Assembly (NCBI RefSeq): GCF_010994275.1
Contig: NZ_WMCD01000004.1
Span: 310,001 to 374,000, forward strand
DNA: 64,000 nt
From: Cyclobacterium jeungdonense
GTDB lineage: Bacteria > Bacteroidota > Bacteroidia > Cytophagales > Cyclobacteriaceae
Direction: 5' to 3'
A program made the translations under genes and the position numbers. This document shows, piece after piece, positions 34,579 to 44,259 of the stretch. The notes under the pieces are model-generated. The model did no database searches, was not told where the DNA came from, and saw only the letters and a list, made by a program, of their open reading frames with translations. Each line of letters starts with the position of its first letter. The stretch's first letter is position 1.

Positions 34579-35922
34579 ATGAAAATCAACAGTTATGTAC
34601 TATTTCTTTCCGTTGTTGCGGCTTTGGGAGGATTTTTGTTCGGTTTCGATACCGCCGTTATTTCAGGTGCTGAAAGACAGATCCAGGAAGTTTGGGCCCT
34701 GAGTGACTGGAGCCACGGCATGGCGGTGGCCATTGCCTTATACGGTACGGTTATCGGTGCCTTGTTTGGAGGTATTCCTGCCGACCGTTACGGGCGGAAA
34801 TCATCCCTGATAGGAATTGGTATCCTGTACTTTGTCTCTGCACTGGGTTCTGCGCTGGCTCCAGAGGTCTATTCCTTTATGGTATTCCGTTTTATTGGTG
34901 GCATTGGGGTTGGCGCCTCTTCTGTGGTTGCTCCCATGTATATCAGCGAAATTTCCCCAGCGAAAAACCGCGGGCAACTGGTGGCCTTGTTTCAGTTTAA
35001 TTTGGTTTTCGGTATACTGGTCGCTTATCTTTCTAATTACCTGATTGGCCTCAGCATAGCCGTGGAGAGCTGGCGCTGGATGCTTGGCGTAGAAGCCATT
35101 CCTGCCCTAATTTATACCTTGTTGGTGCTTAAAGTACCGTTGAGTCCTCGGTGGCTGATTGCTAAGCGAGACGACTTTGAAAATGCCGAACGGATTTTGA
35201 AGCGGACCGATCCGGAGGGTGTGACCGAGGCCATACGGCTAGCACTGGAAGAGAAAAAGCTCAATAAGCTGACAGTAAGTTTTTCTGCGTTGTTTCACAC
35301 CAAATACCTGCGGATAACCCTATTAGCGATATTCATAGCAATGTTTAATCAGCTATCCGGAATCAACGCCATCATTTATTTTGCCCCCAGAATATTCGAA
35401 ATGGCCGGTATTAGTGCTGAAAGTGCTTTGTTATCCACCGTAGGTATCGGCGCGGTTAATATGGTAGCGACCATGCTCGGTTTATTTTTAATTGATCGGA
35501 TAGGTCGCAAAAAACTCATGTACGCCGGATCCCTGGGATACATCGTTTCCTTGGTTTTGATCGCATATTCTTTTTCGGGGGGTCAGATCAGCAGTAGTTA
35601 TTTACCGATCTTTGTTTTTATGTTTATCGCCTCCCATGCCATTGGGCAAGGGGCGGTGATATGGGTATTTATATCCGAAATCTTTCCCAACGAAATACGA
35701 GCATATGGCCAATCCATCGGAAGTTTTACCCATTGGATTCTTGCTGCCCTGATAGCCAATGTGTTTCCGTTCTTTGCCAATCAATTTGGCCCGGTAGTCA
35801 TTTTCGGTTTCTTTGCACTGATGATGGTACTGCAGCTTTTGTGGGTGCAGTTTAAAATGCCCGAAACTAAAGGCAGGTCCCTGGAAGAAATTCAACAAGA
35901 TTTTAGTAAAGAACATGCCTAA
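34579..35922 (+). CDS. MFS sugar porter
   Basis: Twelve-helix transporter of 447 residues of the sugar porter group (XylE/GLUT-like). Family motifs: GGFLFGFDTAVISG in helix 1, the D-R-Y-G-R-K loop 2-3, PLSPRWL after helix 6, QLSGINAIIYFAPRIFE in helix 7, D-R-I-G-R-K-K in loop 8-9 and PETKGRSLEEI at the end. Substrate is probably a hexose by sugar:proton symport. Its end overlaps by 8 bases the fructokinase gene, so uptake and phosphorylation are encoded together. ATG at 34579 is used instead of a TTG 21 bases upstream. Confidence 0.93.
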   Translation: MKINSYVLFLSVVAALGGFLFGFDTAVISGAERQIQEVWALSDWSHGMAVAIALYGTVIGALFGGIPADRYGRKSSLIGIGILYFVSALGSALAPEVYSFMVFRFIGGIGVGASSVVAPMYISEISPAKNRGQLVALFQFNLVFGILVAYLSNYLIGLSIAVESWRWMLGVEAIPALIYTLLVLKVPLSPRWLIAKRDDFENAERILKRTDPEGVTEAIRLALEEKKLNKLTVSFSALFHTKYLRITLLAIFIAMFNQLSGINAIIYFAPRIFEMAGISAESALLSTVGIGAVNMVATMLGLFLIDRIGRKKLMYAGSLGYIVSLVLIAYSFSGGQISSSYLPIFVFMFIASHAIGQGAVIWVFISEIFPNEIRAYGQSIGSFTHWILAALIANVFPFFANQFGPVVIFGFFALMMVLQLLWVQFKMPETKGRSLEEIQQDFSKEHA

Positions 35923-36796
35923 AAAAATCATTTGTTACGGAGAAATGTTGTGGGATATTTTTCCAAAAGAAAGCATAGCCGGGGGAGCTCCCATGAACGT
36001 AGCCCTCCAATTACACCATTTAGGATTGAATGTCGAAATGATTTCCAGGATCGGTGATGATAAGCTTGGAAATAAATTGCTGGCGTTTGTTAAGGACTTC
36101 GGTCTTTCGGATACTTTCATACAAAAAGACCCTGTCCACCCCACAGGAACTGTGATCGTGAACGATCAGGACAAGGAAAATATCCGATATGAAATCGTCA
36201 AACCCGCTGCCTGGGATTACATTCAATGGACTGAAGACATGGGAAAAGCACTTAAAAATGCAGATGCTTTAATATTCGGTACACTGGCTGCCAGAAGTGA
36301 GGAAAGTAAAGCGACACTTGATAAATTGCTGGAGTTCCCAATATTAAAAATTGCCGACATCAACCTAAGGGCTCCATTTTATTCTGCAGATTTAATTGAA
36401 CATTTATTAACTAAGGCTAACATACTGAAAATTAACGAAGAGGAACTCACACTTTTAGCAGACTTTTACGATCTCCCCAGTAAAATGGAGGCAGCTTTGG
36501 AGAAGCTAAACGAATTATTTGATTTTGACCTCATTTGTGTTACACTGGGAAGCAAAGGGGCTGTCCTTTACCAGGATGGAGAAATTATCAGCCATCCCGG
36601 ATATCCCGTTACGGTTAAGGATACGGTAGGTGCAGGAGATGCTTTTCTGGCTGGCTTTGTGTCTAGATACCTGGCCAATGAATCGCCCGAAAAAATATTG
36701 GACTTTGCCTGTGCATTAGGAGCCCTCACAACCACTTATTCCGGGGGGACACCCGTGTACAAAATGGAGGACATATATCGTATTCAAAACTTGTAA
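35915..36796 (+). CDS. PfkB-family carbohydrate kinase (fructokinase-like)
   Basis: Ribokinase-fold sugar kinase of 293 residues. N-terminal GEMLWDIFPKESIAGGAPMNVALQL binds the sugar, and the C-terminal DTVGAGDAFLAGF contains the catalytic aspartate and anion-hole glycines. Short length and overall pattern match bacterial fructokinases. With the sugar porter gene it overlaps by 8 bases, it probably phosphorylates an imported hexose such as fructose. Confidence 0.9.
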   Translation: MPKKIICYGEMLWDIFPKESIAGGAPMNVALQLHHLGLNVEMISRIGDDKLGNKLLAFVKDFGLSDTFIQKDPVHPTGTVIVNDQDKENIRYEIVKPAAWDYIQWTEDMGKALKNADALIFGTLAARSEESKATLDKLLEFPILKIADINLRAPFYSADLIEHLLTKANILKINEEELTLLADFYDLPSKMEAALEKLNELFDFDLICVTLGSKGAVLYQDGEIISHPGYPVTVKDTVGAGDAFLAGFVSRYLANESPEKILDFACALGALTTTYSGGTPVYKMEDIYRIQNL

Positions 36797-36829
36797 TAAC
36801 ATGCCCTCCCCCCTATCTATATCCGGTTA

Positions 36830-37015
36830 TCAGAAACTAATCCCTATAGCTACTTTAAAGCCTCTGTTATATACAGCGGTACCTGAGCCTTCAAATACAG
36901 GTTCCAATCCAAAATCATAACTCGTCTGAAAATTCAGTCCTTTTGGCGGGTTGTAACCCAGTCCGACGACCATTCCAGCATCGAAGTCTTTGATTGCGAT
37001 TCCAATTTTTCTCAT
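36830..37015 (-). pseudogene. Fragment of an outer-membrane beta-barrel gene
   Basis: Sixty-one codons whose end (RGFKVAIGISF plus stop) has the terminal phenylalanine and strand pattern of outer-membrane barrels, preceded by GLNFQTSYDFGL. No signal peptide and no N-terminal half. It looks like the last three or four strands of a larger barrel, so it is probably a remnant. A short genuine gene cannot be excluded. Confidence 0.45.
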
Positions 37016-37160
37016 GATAGGTATAAAGTTGGTTTATTCAACGGATAGGAAAACCAATTTTATTCCAAAAAAGGAAAAACGTTAATTAGAATCTTTTCTA
37101 TGCCAGGGAAACTCCATCTCTGGACTTTATTGCAGAAAGGCAGATTCCTGCGAAATCGGG

Positions 37161-38231
37161 TCAAACTACCCGTTTTTCGATGTAACTGGAGTTAAGAATA
37201 GCCAAAGCTCCCATGTATTTAAGTCGGAATTTGATTAAATCTCCCACTTTGTATTTTTCCGGATTTTCTCCCAGGTTGATGATAAGCATATCGGAACTGG
37301 CTCCCAATATTTCAAATTCTCCATCATCAGCTATCATGTATTTGGGATCTACATCAAGTAGACCTAAATCCAGAATTGCCCTGAAGGAAGATTTTCCATA
37401 CAAAGACTCATCAATATCTGCCATTTCACCTTGCGGATTGTTGGCCAGGTTTCCGGACGGTAGCAAGGGTTTTTCCTGCATTTCAATGATCTCTGCAAAG
37501 AGTTCAAAAACATCCGAATTCATGCCTTCGATGGTTTTTTCTTCGAAAAGATCGACTCCAAAATACAAGGTTTCTCCTACGCGAAAATGATTGACACCTT
37601 TTGGTAGTTGTTTGTGAAGCATCAGCGGAATGGTAACGGAAGTACCGGCAGACACCCAAGGAATCTTTTTATTGAATTTCAATTCTATGATCTGTTTGTA
37701 TAAGGACAATTGGATCAATTTGTCAGCAGAGGGCATAACTCCATTGAGACAATTAAGATTGGTCCCCAAACCAATAATTTCCAGATTGGGCAATTCAAAT
37801 ACTTTGGCATAAAAGTCTAACAAGTGATCTCCCATTACTCCTTCCCGGAGGTCTCCAGTTTCCACCATGATGATAATCTTATGCTTTTTATTTTGTTTGA
37901 CAGCCTCCTCACTGATCCACCGGATCGTATTTAACTCGCTGTTCAGGCTGACGTCTGCATACTTGACCATATCGGCCAGGTTTCGTTTGGATGGGGGCTT
38001 GATATAGACGGTTTGAACGTTGGGATTAATTTCCTTTACCTTTGCCAGATTGCTAATTCGGGAGTCATGAATTTCGTCTGCGCCCATGTCAATCAGCTCC
38101 TTTATGTATTTTCGGTTGCCGCAGAGAACTTTTGAAACCACTCCCCATGACACCCCATTTCTATCAAATTCCTTTTTCAGGAAGTCAAAATTTTCCCTAA
38201 GTTTATTACGATAAAGGTTTAAGAAAGCCAT
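37161..38231 (-). CDS. Alanine racemase-fold PLP amino-acid racemase
   Basis: PLP enzyme of 356 residues with the fold-type III barrel of alanine racemases. The cofactor lysine is expected in VSKVLCGN near residue 34, and HFRVGETLYFG and VSAGTSVTIP bind the phosphate and substrate in the C-terminal half. The group is related to ornithine and aspartate racemase-like proteins rather than canonical Alr, which has a different length and DxS motif. It is 1 base from a GNAT gene upstream and 30 bases behind a sodium:solute symporter gene, so the three act together, probably on an imported amino acid. Confidence 0.82.
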   Translation of the reverse strand: MAFLNLYRNKLRENFDFLKKEFDRNGVSWGVVSKVLCGNRKYIKELIDMGADEIHDSRISNLAKVKEINPNVQTVYIKPPSKRNLADMVKYADVSLNSELNTIRWISEEAVKQNKKHKIIIMVETGDLREGVMGDHLLDFYAKVFELPNLEIIGLGTNLNCLNGVMPSADKLIQLSLYKQIIELKFNKKIPWVSAGTSVTIPLMLHKQLPKGVNHFRVGETLYFGVDLFEEKTIEGMNSDVFELFAEIIEMQEKPLLPSGNLANNPQGEMADIDESLYGKSSFRAILDLGLLDVDPKYMIADDGEFEILGASSDMLIINLGENPEKYKVGDLIKFRLKYMGALAILNSSYIEKRVV

Positions 38232-38232
38232 A

Positions 38233-38673
38233 TTATTTTTTCAGTCTCATTTCCAGGTATTTACTAGTAAATCCCAGTTTTTCGTACAGTATTCTGGCCG
38301 GATTATCCGGTTCCACGTGAAGTGCAATATCACCTTTCGCCATATCGATGGCCGTTTTCATGAGTTTTTTACCCAATCCTTTTCCTCTCTGGGAGGCATC
38401 TACAGCAATGTACACCAAAATATTTTCAGGTATATAACCAGACATCCCGGTTCTATTTACCACTGCGGTGCCCACTATTTTTCCTTCTTCCCTGGCCAGC
38501 ACAGCAAAGCCGCCTTTTTCATCGGACTGGTCCAATGCATAATCCAGACAACGCATGATGTCCTCTTTTGGGTCTCCGTATTGATCCAGGTGTTGAAACA
38601 AAAAATCGGCTATTTCGTGCTTTTGTGATGCCGTGGTATTATCTCCTGCTGAAAGTGTTTCTATTGTAGACAT
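38233..38673 (-). CDS. GNAT family N-acetyltransferase
   Basis: Acetyltransferase of 146 residues with the acetyl-CoA loop AVDASQRGKGLGKKLMKTAI (Q/R-x-x-G-x-G/A motif) and a clear core strand VGTAVVNRTGMSGYI. The target is probably an amino acid, since the gene lies between a symporter and an amino-acid racemase in the same operon. No N-terminal extension. Confidence 0.88.
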   Translation of the reverse strand: MSTIETLSAGDNTTASQKHEIADFLFQHLDQYGDPKEDIMRCLDYALDQSDEKGGFAVLAREEGKIVGTAVVNRTGMSGYIPENILVYIAVDASQRGKGLGKKLMKTAIDMAKGDIALHVEPDNPARILYEKLGFTSKYLEMRLKK

Positions 38674-38700
38674 TTATCCGATCGCATTTAGTTTATCCTT

Positions 38701-40113
38701 TTATTTTTTTTCTAACCTATAAATAAGCAAAAACACTGCTAAAGATGATAAAACTCCAAAAAAGTTGGGATCCAGACCTAATGGCAGTTCCAGTGTCAAT
38801 ATGGAGAGAACCGCGGTGGTTACGCCACCGATGATCATGGATGAGATAGCCGCCAGTGGCGAACGCATGTTCCAAAACAAGCCCGCAATAATCGGCACCA
38901 ACAGTCCGGACACCATAAAGGCATAGGAATAAAGCATCAACTCCAACACATTCGTCATCTGAATGGCAATAATCAGGGCAACTGTACCAATCAAAAGCGT
39001 AAACAATTGGCTCATACGCATCACAAAGCCATCTTTTTTTGTCTTCAGATACCTACCGAAAATATCAGTAGTGAGATTTCCGGAAGCAGCCATCAGGCAG
39101 GAATCTGCAGTAGAAAGTACCGCAGAAAAATAGGCAGACATCATCAATCCCATAATCCCGGGAGGGAGAACCGTGCTCAACAAAATAGGAAGGCCCATTT
39201 CCGGATCCAGGTCTTCCTGACTCACCGCAATTAGCCCCTGCTCGAAGGCTACTTTGGCCAAAAGTCCGAGAGATACTCCCATAAAAGCCATAATCGGCCA
39301 TTCAAATAAGCCGGCAATAAACCACGCTTTTTTTGCGGATTTCACATCCGTACTGGCAAAGATCCGCTGGTACAGGGTCATTCCGACAAACCAAATAGGC
39401 AAAATGGTAATTCCCCAATTCGCCAGATCCTGCCAGCGCAAATTGGTCAAAGAAAAGTATTCTGCAGGCAGTGTGTCCCGAATTGCCTCCCAACCGCCTA
39501 CATGATAATAAGAAACTGGCAGCCCGATAAAGATAAAACCCATCATCAATACAATCCATTGTACCGTATCGGTGTAAATGACCGCCTTAAGTCCCCCTAA
39601 AACCGTATACACAACCGCTATGATTCCCATGATCAACAAAGCAAGGTTCAAATCCAAGGCCTCAAATGTTCCGGCTGCCAGTTTGGCACCAGCAAGCAAC
39701 TGCGAAGAAGTAAAGCCCAAATAACCGGCAAAACTGATCACGGCAGCAACAACTCCTACTTTTCTGTCGAATAAGTGTTGAAAAATCTGGGGAAGGGTAT
39801 AAAAGTTTTTAAATTCAGGATTGGCCCGAACCCTGGGTATTAGCAAGACTGCGGCCAGCCAGGCACCCAACAGACCGGTAAACAGCATCCAACTTCCGGA
39901 AAGGCCCATCAGAAAACCTAATCCGCCAAGACCTACCGAAAAGCCACCTCCAACATCTGTGGCTACTACAGAAAGGCCTATGTGCCAACTCCCAATATTC
40001 CTTCCCCCCACGTAATAATCATCCTGGCCGGTATTTTTTCGCATGAAGTAAAACCCTATTCCAAGCATTAAAATCATGTAAATGATAAAGATGGATAAAT
40101 CTATTAAAGCCAT
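38701..40113 (-). CDS. Sodium:solute symporter (SSS family)
   Basis: Inner-membrane transporter of 470 residues with about 13 helices. It begins with LIDLSIFIIYMILMLGIGFYF and keeps SSS features: VGGRNIGSWHIGLSVVATDVGGGFSVG, DTVQWIVLMMGFIFIGLP and SAYFSAVLSTADSCLMAASGNLTTDIF, the sodium-site motif of the family. It leads a three-gene operon with a GNAT and a racemase, suggesting uptake of an amino acid or derivative. Promoter not identified. Confidence 0.93.
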   Translation of the reverse strand: MALIDLSIFIIYMILMLGIGFYFMRKNTGQDDYYVGGRNIGSWHIGLSVVATDVGGGFSVGLGGLGFLMGLSGSWMLFTGLLGAWLAAVLLIPRVRANPEFKNFYTLPQIFQHLFDRKVGVVAAVISFAGYLGFTSSQLLAGAKLAAGTFEALDLNLALLIMGIIAVVYTVLGGLKAVIYTDTVQWIVLMMGFIFIGLPVSYYHVGGWEAIRDTLPAEYFSLTNLRWQDLANWGITILPIWFVGMTLYQRIFASTDVKSAKKAWFIAGLFEWPIMAFMGVSLGLLAKVAFEQGLIAVSQEDLDPEMGLPILLSTVLPPGIMGLMMSAYFSAVLSTADSCLMAASGNLTTDIFGRYLKTKKDGFVMRMSQLFTLLIGTVALIIAIQMTNVLELMLYSYAFMVSGLLVPIIAGLFWNMRSPLAAISSMIIGGVTTAVLSILTLELPLGLDPNFFGVLSSLAVFLLIYRLEKK

Positions 40114-40227
40114 TTTTTACTGGTTAAGTCAATAAATTGCTTCCCATTAATACAATAAAAATTGAAAATTCCTAATTTTTTACTAATGTATGCTTCGAGG
40201 GAAAGCGGCCACTATTGAAAAGGGAAT

Positions 40228-40258
40228 AAAAAAAAGACCGGTTGCCCGGTCCTTTTTA
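40228..40258 (-). terminator. Terminator after sdhB
   Basis: GACCGG (40236-40241), 4-base loop, CCGGTC (40246-40251). On the minus strand it is followed by at least eight T; on the plus strand by CTTTTT, so it may work in both directions. Confidence 0.85.
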
Positions 40259-40276
40259 ATTTTTTATCAGAAAGCA

Positions 40277-41026
40277 CTATACTTTTTCGGTACTTACCGA
40301 AGCGGTGAAGTATTCTCTGTTCATCCTTGCTATGTTACTTTGCTTGATTTCCTTAGGACATTCGGCAGAACAAGCGCCAGTATTGGTACAGGCTCCAAAA
40401 CCTTCAGCATCCATCTGAGCCACCATCTTTTCCGCACGGCCTCGTTTTTCCACTTTGCCTTGGGGCAATAAGGCCAGTTGAGAAATTTTAGCCGATACAA
40501 AAAGCATGGCCGAAGCATTTTTACAGGCCGCAACACAAGCGCCGCAAGCTATGCAGGTAGCCGAATCAAAGGCTTCGTCAGCAATTACTTTTGGAATTGG
40601 AATTTCGTTTGCATCCGGAACACCTCCGGTATTTACCGAGACGTAACCTCCTGATTGAATTATTCTGTCAAAGGCACTCCTATCGACCACCAGATCCTTC
40701 ACTATCGGAAAAGCTCTCGCTCTCCAGGGTTCAATCGTAATGGTGTCTCCGTCCTTAAAAGAACGCATGTGTAACTGACAGGTGGTCGTCTGATTTGGGC
40801 CATGCGGCTGCCCGTTTATATACAGTGAACACATGCCGCAGATTCCTTCCCGGCAGTCATGATCAAAATGGACCGGATCTTCTCCTTTATCGGAAAGATC
40901 CTCATTTAGAACATCCAACATTTCCAAAAAGGACATGTCTGCCGAAATACCACTAATTTTATATGTTTTAAAATCACCCTTGTCAGAGGCATTTTTCTGT
41001 CTCCACACTTTTAACGTTAGATTCAT
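40277..41026 (-). CDS. sdhB: Succinate dehydrogenase/fumarate reductase iron-sulfur subunit
   Basis: Complex II iron-sulfur subunit of 249 residues. The 2Fe-2S domain shows [16 protein letters not shown] and TTTCQLHM; the C-terminal part carries the 4Fe-4S and 3Fe-4S clusters in [15 protein letters not shown] and [15 protein letters not shown]. It passes electrons from SdhA to the quinone site in SdhC. Length is normal for the Bacteroidota form that works with one cytochrome b subunit. Last gene of sdhCAB, followed by a strong hairpin. Confidence 0.97.
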   Translation of the reverse strand: MNLTLKVWRQKNASDKGDFKTYKISGISADMSFLEMLDVLNEDLSDKGEDPVHFDHDCREGICGMCSLYINGQPHGPNQTTTCQLHMRSFKDGDTITIEPWRARAFPIVKDLVVDRSAFDRIIQSGGYVSVNTGGVPDANEIPIPKVIADEAFDSATCIACGACVAACKNASAMLFVSAKISQLALLPQGKVEKRGRAEKMVAQMDAEGFGACTNTGACSAECPKEIKQSNIARMNREYFTASVSTEKV

Positions 41027-41055
41027 ATCGTAATGAATTTTTTAGGTTCAATCAA

Positions 41056-42993
41056 TTATTTATAGCTTCTCTGGGTAAGTTTGACGTTTTCGAATACGAG
41101 CTCTTCTTTGTGTAGCGCTTCGTCTTTACCGTCACCCAAATATTCCCAGGCGGCTACGTAGGCAAAGTTTTCGTCATCCCGCAAGGCTTCTCCTTCCGGC
41201 GTCTGATATTCATCCCGAAAGTGACCTCCACAAGATTCGTTTCGATGTAAGGCATCCTCCACCATCAATTCTCCCAATTCCAGAAAATCGGCTACCCGAT
41301 GGGCCTTTTCCAATGATAGGTTCAATTCTTCTCCTGTTCCCAGCACCTTAACATCCGACCAGAATTCCTCTTTCAATGCCCGGATCATTTCTTTGGCTTT
41401 GGTCAGGCCAGCAGCATTTCTAGCCATCCCGCAGTGATTCCACATGATTTTCCCTAGTTTCTTGTGGAAGTGATCTACCGTTTTACTACCATTGATCTCC
41501 AACAGTTGCTTTACTCTGGCCTTCACCTCGTCTTCTGCCTTTCGAAATTCCGGATGTTCCTCAGGGACTTTTTCGTATGACAACCCTGCCAGGTAATCCC
41601 CAACCGTGTAAGGAGCTACGAAATAACCATCCGCCAATCCCTGCATCAAGGCCGATGCTCCCAGTCGGTTGGCACCGTGATCGGAGAAATTTGCTTCACC
41701 TAAAGCATAAAGGCCCGGAACGGTAGTCATTAGGTTATAATCTACCCATAGACCTCCCATGGTATAATGAACAGCAGGATAGATCTTCATGGGCGTTTTA
41801 TAGGGGTTTTCTCCGGTAATTTGTTGGTACATATCAAAAAGATTACCATACTTACCTCTTACCGCATCTTCTCCATCCCTTAGGATAGCGTCCCGAAAAT
41901 CCAGAAATACCGCTTCACCAGTCTCATTTACTCCCCTACCTTCATCACAAACATGCTTCGCATTCCTGGATGCCACATCTCTGGGGACCAGGTTTCCGAA
42001 AGATGGATATTTTGTTTCCAGGTAATAATCTCGATCCTCCTCTTTGATATCTCTAGGCGCAATTTCCCTCTTTCGCAGCTTTTCTGCTATTTCAATAGTT
42101 TTAGGGACCCAAACTCGCCCATCGTTTCTCAAGGACTCGGACATCAAGGTCAATTTAGATTGGTGATCTCCGGATACAGGGATACAGGTTGGATGAATTT
42201 GTGTGTAACACGGATTACTGAAAAATGCTCCCTTTTTGTGTGCGCGCCAGGCTGCAGTCACGTTCGAACCCATGGCGTTGGTAGATAAGAAAAAAACATT
42301 TCCATACCCCCCGGTGCACAACAAGACTGCGTGCGCACTGTGAGATTCAATGGCACCGGTGATGAGATTTCGGGTGACAATCCCTCTGGCCTTGCCATCC
42401 ACTACCACTACATCCATCATCTCTGTCCTTGGATATAATTTCACCTTCCCATTCGCCACTTGCCTGCTCAATGCGGAATAGGCTCCTAAAAGCAACTGCT
42501 GTCCTGTTTGACCTCGGGCATAAAAGGTCCGGGATACCTGCGCACCACCAAAGGACCTGTTAGCCAACAAACCTCCGTATTCCCTGGCAAATGGAACCCC
42601 TTGGGCTACACATTGATCAATGATGTTTACCGATACTTGAGCAAGACGATATACATTTCCTTCTCTGGAGCGGTAGTCGCCCCCTTTAATGGTGTCATAA
42701 AACAAACGGAAAACTGAATCTCCATCGTTCTGATAATTTTTGGCTGCATTAATCCCTCCCTGGGCCGCAATAGAATGCGCCCGCCTCGGGCTATCCTGAA
42801 AACAAAATGCTTTCACATTATATCCCAATTCAGCCAATGAGGCGGCTGCAGAAGCGCCCGCCAGGCCCGTTCCAACCACTATTATTTCGTATTTTCTTTT
42901 ATTGGCCGGGTTGACCAATTTAATATTAAATTTATGATTGGTCCATTTTTCGGCCAAAGGACCGCTGGGTATTTTTGAATTAAGTTTCATCAA
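41056..42993 (-). CDS. sdhA: Succinate dehydrogenase/fumarate reductase flavoprotein subunit
   Basis: Flavoprotein of 645 residues, the longer form found in Bacteroidota and epsilon-type complex II. The FAD loop is [18 protein letters not shown] near residue 42, and [15 protein letters not shown] is the covalent-FAD histidine region; catalytic residues are in the block [18 protein letters not shown] and in [12 protein letters not shown]. SdhA oxidises succinate to fumarate on the cytoplasmic side. Second gene of the operon. Confidence 0.97.
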   Translation of the reverse strand: MMKLNSKIPSGPLAEKWTNHKFNIKLVNPANKRKYEIIVVGTGLAGASAAASLAELGYNVKAFCFQDSPRRAHSIAAQGGINAAKNYQNDGDSVFRLFYDTIKGGDYRSREGNVYRLAQVSVNIIDQCVAQGVPFAREYGGLLANRSFGGAQVSRTFYARGQTGQQLLLGAYSALSRQVANGKVKLYPRTEMMDVVVVDGKARGIVTRNLITGAIESHSAHAVLLCTGGYGNVFFLSTNAMGSNVTAAWRAHKKGAFFSNPCYTQIHPTCIPVSGDHQSKLTLMSESLRNDGRVWVPKTIEIAEKLRKREIAPRDIKEEDRDYYLETKYPSFGNLVPRDVASRNAKHVCDEGRGVNETGEAVFLDFRDAILRDGEDAVRGKYGNLFDMYQQITGENPYKTPMKIYPAVHYTMGGLWVDYNLMTTVPGLYALGEANFSDHGANRLGASALMQGLADGYFVAPYTVGDYLAGLSYEKVPEEHPEFRKAEDEVKARVKQLLEINGSKTVDHFHKKLGKIMWNHCGMARNAAGLTKAKEMIRALKEEFWSDVKVLGTGEELNLSLEKAHRVADFLELGELMVEDALHRNESCGGHFRDEYQTPEGEALRDDENFAYVAAWEYLGDGKDEALHKEELVFENVKLTQRSYK

Positions 42994-43035
42994 TATTCAA
43001 ATTTAAATTCCCTTTAATTTCAATTTTTAGTCAGC

Positions 43036-43719
43036 TTAACTGTTTTGCAAAAACATGACTATGGGTATTAGTGCAAATAGTGCAGGAACAATAATGGCAA
43101 AACCCAAACCCAATTTCTTGATAAACGGGGTGTATTTGCTATGATTGATGCCCAAGGTTTGGAACGCACTAGCAAACCCATGAGAAAGGTGGAAGGCTAA
43201 GACTGCCATACTTACCACATAAAAAATGACATACAAGATGTTTTGATAGGCAGTCGAAACCACCGTATAACCGTCTTTGTAGGTGACGCCGTCATAGGTT
43301 ACGTAAGGGATTTCCCCAAACTTAAACTCATACCAAAAACCTCTCAAGTGTACCAAAATAAATATGAGAATCAATGTTCCTAAAATGCCCATATTTCTGG
43401 AGCTCCAGGTACTATTGGCAGATGCATTTGTAACGGCATACCCAACCGGTCTTGATTTTTTATTGTTACGGGTTAAAATAGCAGAGTAGACGGCATGCAG
43501 TGCTATAAAACCAAAATTCAAATAGCCTACCACCCGGATCAGGGGATTGGAAGCCATTGTTTCAGCGTAAATATTAAACGCTTTACCATCATCTGGCAGT
43601 AATAATTGCAGGTTTCCAGCTAAGTGAACCACCAAAAACAAAATAAGGAACAGGCCGGTAAGGGCCATTAATAATTTTTTGCCAAGTGTACTATTCAAGG
43701 TTTTGGATACCCAACTCAT
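43036..43719 (-). CDS. sdhC: Succinate dehydrogenase cytochrome b subunit
   Basis: Membrane anchor of 227 residues with five hydrophobic helices and haem-ligand histidines in VVHLAGNLQLL, LHAVYSAIL, ILVHLRGFWYEF and VLAFHLSHGFASAFQ. This is the single-subunit, di-haem cytochrome b type (succinate dehydrogenase b558-like), so no sdhD is expected. The ATG at 43719 opens the domain directly; a longer frame from TTG at 43791 coincides with the promoter and is rejected. First gene of the operon. Confidence 0.95.
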   Translation of the reverse strand: MSWVSKTLNSTLGKKLLMALTGLFLILFLVVHLAGNLQLLLPDDGKAFNIYAETMASNPLIRVVGYLNFGFIALHAVYSAILTRNNKKSRPVGYAVTNASANSTWSSRNMGILGTLILIFILVHLRGFWYEFKFGEIPYVTYDGVTYKDGYTVVSTAYQNILYVIFYVVSMAVLAFHLSHGFASAFQTLGINHSKYTPFIKKLGLGFAIIVPALFALIPIVMFLQNS

Positions 43720-43760
43720 AGAATTTTTCGTTATTACGGTTTGATCTAAATTACTCGATC

Positions 43761-43791
43761 CAAATTTACATTTGGATTCAATAGTAAACAA
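43761..43791 (-). promoter_or_regulatory. Promoter of sdhCAB
   Basis: On the minus strand TTG (43791-43789), 20 bases, then TAAATTTG (43768-43761), an exact match to the Bacteroidota TTG/TAnnTTTG consensus. The sdhC ATG lies about 42 bases downstream. Confidence 0.75.
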
Positions 43792-44259
43792 TCAAACCAG
43801 AATCAATGCTCTTATTTTAAATCGTTCTAAATAAATTTCATAATTTTATTTGTAGTTTTAACCAGAAGCTGGGTTTCTTTGTTTGATAAAATATATAAAC
43901 TTCTGTAATGAAGCGTTGAAGAGTTTGCGGAAGCGGATGTACGTCTAAAAAAGTTTAGCATTGAGCGATTAAACCGAAAATCGGTTGCTGCCCGTTCACG
44001 GATTTTCACCTGAATATAAGACACAGATGATTAATGGTCATAGCCACTTCAATCCTTTCCAACCTGGAATGGTAATGTGTAATAAAATCGTCTGGAAAAT
44101 GAAATATTCCTGATAAAGATATAATTTAGGGTAACCATTGAAAAAATAAAAACGTTTTGTTGGTATATCCCTGCATTAGCGTAAAATAGACTTTGAATAA
44201 ACGTACCCCTAATGATTGGATATCAACCTCGGATTAACTTACTAAAATCCACCGAAATA
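43792..44259. other. Divergent intergenic region
   Basis: About 470 bases between the sdh promoter and the large T9SS cargo gene. A small dyad AACCGA-AAA-TCGGTT lies at 43972-43986. The only long frame (43827-44024, minus) has no family look. Otherwise nothing recognised. Confidence 0.55.

Noticed and set aside
43720..43791. N-terminal extension of sdhC from TTG
   Set aside because: The TTG is the -33 box of a consensus promoter and the extension is hydrophilic and unlike SdhC.
43827..44024. 65-residue frame on the minus strand
   Set aside because: Lies in a divergent promoter region, no recognisable fold.
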